Shown one piece after another: positions 13,079 to 15,736 of a stretch of 15,736 bases of DNA; the stretch's first letter is position 1; each line of letters opens with the position of its first letter. Below the pieces are notes generated by a model. It did no database searches. It worked only from the letters and a program-made list of their open reading frames with translations, and was not told the origin of the DNA. The translations under genes were made by a program, and so were the position numbers. Origin of the DNA: an uncultured archaeon (lineage in GTDB: Archaea; Micrarchaeota; Micrarchaeia; Micrarchaeales; CABMGC01); the NCBI GenBank assembly GCA_902385515.1, contig CABMGC010000019.1, forward strand, positions 1 through 15,736, written 5' to 3'.

Positions 13079-14917
13079 ATGCGCGACGAGAAACACTACG
13101 AGAGCATAGGATTCAAGTGCGGGCTCGAGATACACCAGAGGCTAGCCACAGAATCGAAGCTTTTCTGCTCCTGCAGCGCGCAGATGCCCAGCGACGTGTC
13201 CGTCGAGGAAATCGAGAGGCGCCAAAGGGCAGTGGCCGGAGAGCTGGGCAAGGTGGACCCGTCCGCGGTGTTCGAGAGCGCAAGGGCAAGGAAGTTCGTG
13301 TACAACGCTTTTAGCAAATCGGCGTGTCTCGTGGACATAGACGAGGAGCCCCCGCACGAGCTGAATCCCGAAGCCCTGGACATAGCGATGCTGATATCCG
13401 CATCGCTCGGAATGAAGATTCCTGCGGAAATAGAAACGATGAGAAAGGAGGTCGTGGACGGCAGCGACCCCAGCGCATTCCAGAGGACCATGCTCGTCGG
13501 ATACAACGGCAGGATGAGGGTGGGAAAGAAAGACCTCGCAATACCCACTGTCTTTTTGGAAGAGGAGTCGAGCGGGATAGAGCGAAGCGACAAAGAGATC
13601 GTGCTTTACAACATAGACCGGCTGGGCGTCCCGCTGATCGAGATCGACACCGATCCCGACATCAAGACGCCGGACGAGGCCAAGGAAGTGGCCAGAAGGA
13701 TCGGCCTGCTCCTTAGAATAACCGGCAGGGTACAGAGGGGGATCGGCTCGATAAGGCAGGACGTCAACATATCCATCAGGGGCGGCACAAGAGTCGAGAT
13801 CAAGGGCTTCCAGGAACTCGAGACCATGGACGTCATAATAGACCGCGAGATCGAGCGCCACCAGAAGCTTATCGAACTGGCCGGCGCGCTGCATAAGAGG
13901 AAGGCAAAAGTCCACAATAGCGAGGAAGTTACCGACATATTCAAATCTACGAAGGCCAAGCTGCTCAGGCAGAGCTTGGACGGCGGTGGCGTTGCCATCG
14001 CGGCAAGGCTTGAGGGCTTCGAGGGCCTGCTGGGCCAGGAGGTCAATCCCGACAGGCGGCTCGGGAGCGAGATAAGCGACTACGCCAAGATGGGCGGAGT
14101 CGGTGGCATAATCCACAGCGACGAGAACCTCGCGCGCTACGAGCTCTCCGACGCAGAGGTTTCGGCGCTGAACGAAAGGCTCGGCCTTAAGAAAGGCGAC
14201 GCGTTCATACTGGTTACCGGGCCGGCCGAGGCGTGCTCGACGGCGATCAAGTACGCGCTCATAAGGGCGGAGCTTGCGTTCGACGGCGTCCCTAAGGAGA
14301 CCAGGGGCGCGGACGGCAAGCGCCTCATAACCACTTTCATGCGCCCGCTCCCTGGCGGATCGAGGATGTACCCCGAAACCGACGTGAAGCCCATAGTCAC
14401 TGACGAAAAGGCTTATGCGCAGCTGAAAAGCAGGGTCGTTGATCCGGACAATCTCCTAAAAGAGCTTGAGGCGGACATCGGAAACAAGCAGCTGGCCAGC
14501 CAGATGCTTTGGTCGCCGTACCTTCCGCTATTCAAGGAAATGGTCGACAAGACGAAGGTCAGCGGATCAGTCATCGCACCGATACTTCTCGAGAAGACCA
14601 AGGAGCTCAGGAGGAGCGGAGTTGCTGTCGACAGGATCGGCGCCGACGCCTTCGCGCGTATCTTTGAGCGCTACGGGCACGGCGAGATAACCAAGGCCGC
14701 GATCGGGGAGGTCATAAAGGCAGCGCCCGCTAGCGCGGACGAAGTCGACCGGGCCATAAAGGCCAACAAGCTTGAGCGTATATCAGGGACCGAATTGAAA
14801 AGTATCATCCACAAGCTGGGCAACAAGGGCAAGGATGAACTGATGCGGGAACTCATGTCGAAGTACAGGCTCAACGTCGACGGCGAGGAACTGAGGTCCC
14901 TGCTCGACAAGCGCTAA
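13079..14917 (+). CDS. gatE: Glu-tRNA(Gln) amidotransferase subunit E
   Basis: GatB-related kinase/transamidase subunit that binds tRNA(Gln), phosphorylates the attached glutamate and amidates it with ammonia from GatD; 612 aa, near the usual length. GLEIHQRL (15-22) and KLFCSC (27-32) open the cradle domain. The active-site region holds VPLIEIDTDPDI and RQDVNISI. RPLPGGSRMYPETDVKP (422-438) is a strong family signature. The middle part (about 270-400) fits the GatE-specific insertion related to the bacterial AspRS GAD domain, and the helical YqeY-like tail extends to the C-terminus. Start ATG 13079 has a near-perfect Shine-Dalgarno inside the end of gatD. It is convergent with the gene at 14927, with only 9 nt between stops. 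Confidence 0.97.
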   Translation: MRDEKHYESIGFKCGLEIHQRLATESKLFCSCSAQMPSDVSVEEIERRQRAVAGELGKVDPSAVFESARARKFVYNAFSKSACLVDIDEEPPHELNPEALDIAMLISASLGMKIPAEIETMRKEVVDGSDPSAFQRTMLVGYNGRMRVGKKDLAIPTVFLEEESSGIERSDKEIVLYNIDRLGVPLIEIDTDPDIKTPDEAKEVARRIGLLLRITGRVQRGIGSIRQDVNISIRGGTRVEIKGFQELETMDVIIDREIERHQKLIELAGALHKRKAKVHNSEEVTDIFKSTKAKLLRQSLDGGGVAIAARLEGFEGLLGQEVNPDRRLGSEISDYAKMGGVGGIIHSDENLARYELSDAEVSALNERLGLKKGDAFILVTGPAEACSTAIKYALIRAELAFDGVPKETRGADGKRLITTFMRPLPGGSRMYPETDVKPIVTDEKAYAQLKSRVVDPDNLLKELEADIGNKQLASQMLWSPYLPLFKEMVDKTKVSGSVIAPILLEKTKELRRSGVAVDRIGADAFARIFERYGHGEITKAAIGEVIKAAPASADEVDRAIKANKLERISGTELKSIIHKLGNKGKDELMRELMSKYRLNVDGEELRSLLDKR

Positions 14918-14926
14918 AGGAACGAT

Positions 14927-15253
14927 TCACACGGGCAAGTCAAATTCTCGAATCTCCACTTCCTGCCTGCCAGAGAATTCCTGCATGGCCGCTTTCTGCG
15001 TCTCGATCTTCCTAAACGAACTTAAGTCTGGCGCATTGCGCGGATCAATGCTGCCGGCGGCGTACGCATCGCCGTCCGCATTCTTGCGTTCGCGTAGCGC
15101 GTCCTGCAGCGGCGCAATGTCGAGATTTCCCGTGCCCGCCTGTCTTGAATGCACTAGCAGGTCGGTCAATTGGCCCAATAGCTCGTTCGCCCTTTCAAAA
15201 TCCGAAGTCTTGACTGCAACATCCCCTTCCAATACTTGTCCTAGACGAGCCAT
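14927..15253 (-). CDS. Hypothetical protein (108 aa)
   Basis: No family recognised. It is a small hydrophilic acidic protein. Residues 17-37 look helical (SDFERANELLGQLTDLLVH). The middle (50-80) is rich in Ala, Asp and Arg and may be flexible. The C-terminal helix (82-95) is followed by EVEIREFDLPV. There is no cysteine, signal peptide or membrane segment. The ATG at 15253 is chosen over an upstream TTG at 15274 because the TATA-like box at 15283-15290 would place the transcript start near 15261. It lies 74 nt downstream of the infB stop on the same strand and is convergent with gatE. Codon usage appears similar to its neighbours. Confidence 0.6.
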   Translation of the reverse strand: MARLGQVLEGDVAVKTSDFERANELLGQLTDLLVHSRQAGTGNLDIAPLQDALRERKNADGDAYAAGSIDPRNAPDLSSFRKIETQKAAMQEFSGRQEVEIREFDLPV

Positions 15254-15282
15254 GCTATCAGTAGCATTGTGCAAGTTCCATT

Positions 15283-15290
15283 CTTATTAG
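15283..15290 (-). promoter_or_regulatory. TATA-like box for the gene at 14927-15253
   Basis: The minus strand reads CAACTAATAAG, centred about 33 nt before the ATG at 15253 and too close to the TTG at 15274 for that codon to be used. Confidence 0.4.
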
Positions 15291-15327
15291 TTGTCTACAA
15301 AGTCGCAAAAGCTGAAGGATCAAACGG

Positions 15328-15736
15328 CTATTTCTTCGTCCTCTTTATCTTCGCAACCAGGTCCAAAAGGTCCTTCTCCTCGTCAGAGAGCAGGTAGTTG
15401 AACTTCCCCCTCAGCAGCCGCTCCTCATCATCGTTCAGGTGGGTGTAGAGCACGTCTCCCTCCTTGAGTTGCCTGCCCAAGGTTATGCCGTCTATAGATA
15501 TCGCCACGCTGTCTCCCTTCTTTGCTTCGTCCATGCTCTTGCCCGAGTCCTGTATCTCCTTCACCCTTCCTATGACGTCCCCCTGCTCGTTCATCAGCAT
15601 CGACGCGGACTTGAGCTTGCCAGCCAGTATGTCGACCCCGAACACGGCGGGATGAGAAATCCTAAAAAAGCAGTTCGGAAGGGCCTTGACGGTGCAGGGA
15701 AACGTCAGCGTTTTGCCGGCGAGCTTCCTCTCCCGC
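15328..15736 (-). CDS. infB: Translation initiation factor aIF5B (IF-2 family), C-terminal fragment
   Basis: Last 135 or so residues of the GTPase that promotes ribosomal subunit joining; the gene continues past the right edge of the window, so the start is not seen. The visible part is the C-terminal beta-barrel domain: ALPNCFFRISHPAVFGVDIL, then LMNEQGDVIGRVKEIQDSGK, then AISIDGITLGRQLKEGDVLY. It ends in the helical archaeal tail LLSDEEKDLLDLVAKIKR. Each block matches the aIF5B pattern well, while the GTPase domain lies outside the window. The frame is open from the stop at 15328-15330 to the edge without interruption. Confidence 0.95.
   Translation of the reverse strand, partial: RERKLAGKTLTFPCTVKALPNCFFRISHPAVFGVDILAGKLKSASMLMNEQGDVIGRVKEIQDSGKSMDEAKKGDSVAISIDGITLGRQLKEGDVLYTHLNDDEERLLRGKFNYLLSDEEKDLLDLVAKIKRTKK

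Noticed and set aside
1..15736. CRISPR array, insertion sequence or attachment site
   Set aside because: I saw no regularly spaced repeats, no transposase or integrase motifs, and no long direct or inverted terminal repeats on either strand.

Overview
The window is a gene-dense stretch of archaeal chromosome. Domain-level evidence comes from DNA topoisomerase VI subunit A, the archaea-specific tRNA-dependent amidotransferase pair GatD/GatE, the C-terminus of aIF5B (aIF2-type infB), an archaeal-type MiaB-like tRNA methylthiotransferase, TATA-like boxes about 25-30 nt before start codons, and a class III (archaeal) prepilin. The prepilin core (QTAIEYLATYGWAIL) is a style I associate with DPANN-type lineages such as Micrarchaeota. 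That placement is an inference and is weaker than the assignment to Archaea.

Layout. (1) 1-879, plus strand: C-terminal part of topoisomerase VI subunit A, interrupted by an apparent one-base deletion near 119-121. (2) 941-3507, minus strand: four proteins I do not recognise; two look like alpha-helical repeat proteins (ankyrin-like and HEAT-like). (3) 3595-6057, minus strand: GNAT acetyltransferase, class III prepilin and a secretion/pilus assembly ATPase. The prepilin start region carries a perfect 8-bp tandem duplication that breaks an otherwise ideal leaderless GTG start. (4) 6125-6787, minus strand: membrane CDP-alcohol phosphatidyltransferase with an enlarged active-site loop, divergent from (5) ileS, 6816-9971. 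(6) 10049-10330, minus strand: small eight-cysteine zinc protein with FYVE-like cysteine spacing, divergent from (7) the plus-strand run MiaB-like methylthiotransferase, gatD, gatE (10414-14917). (8) 14927-15253, minus strand: a 108-residue unknown protein downstream of (9) the C-terminus of infB, which runs off the window.

How the genes fit together. The right half is about translation fidelity: isoleucine charging (IleRS), modification of t6A37 in ANN-decoding tRNAs (methylthiotransferase), conversion of Glu-tRNA(Gln) to Gln-tRNA(Gln) (GatDE) and subunit joining (aIF5B). The centre carries envelope functions: a pilin-like surface protein, its assembly ATPase and a phospholipid head-group enzyme. 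No gap between genes exceeds about 110 bases. I see no tRNA, rRNA, CRISPR array or transposon. Expression signals are mixed: several promoter-proximal genes look leaderless or nearly so, while genes inside or close behind another gene, and ileS, carry GGTGATC-type Shine-Dalgarno sequences.
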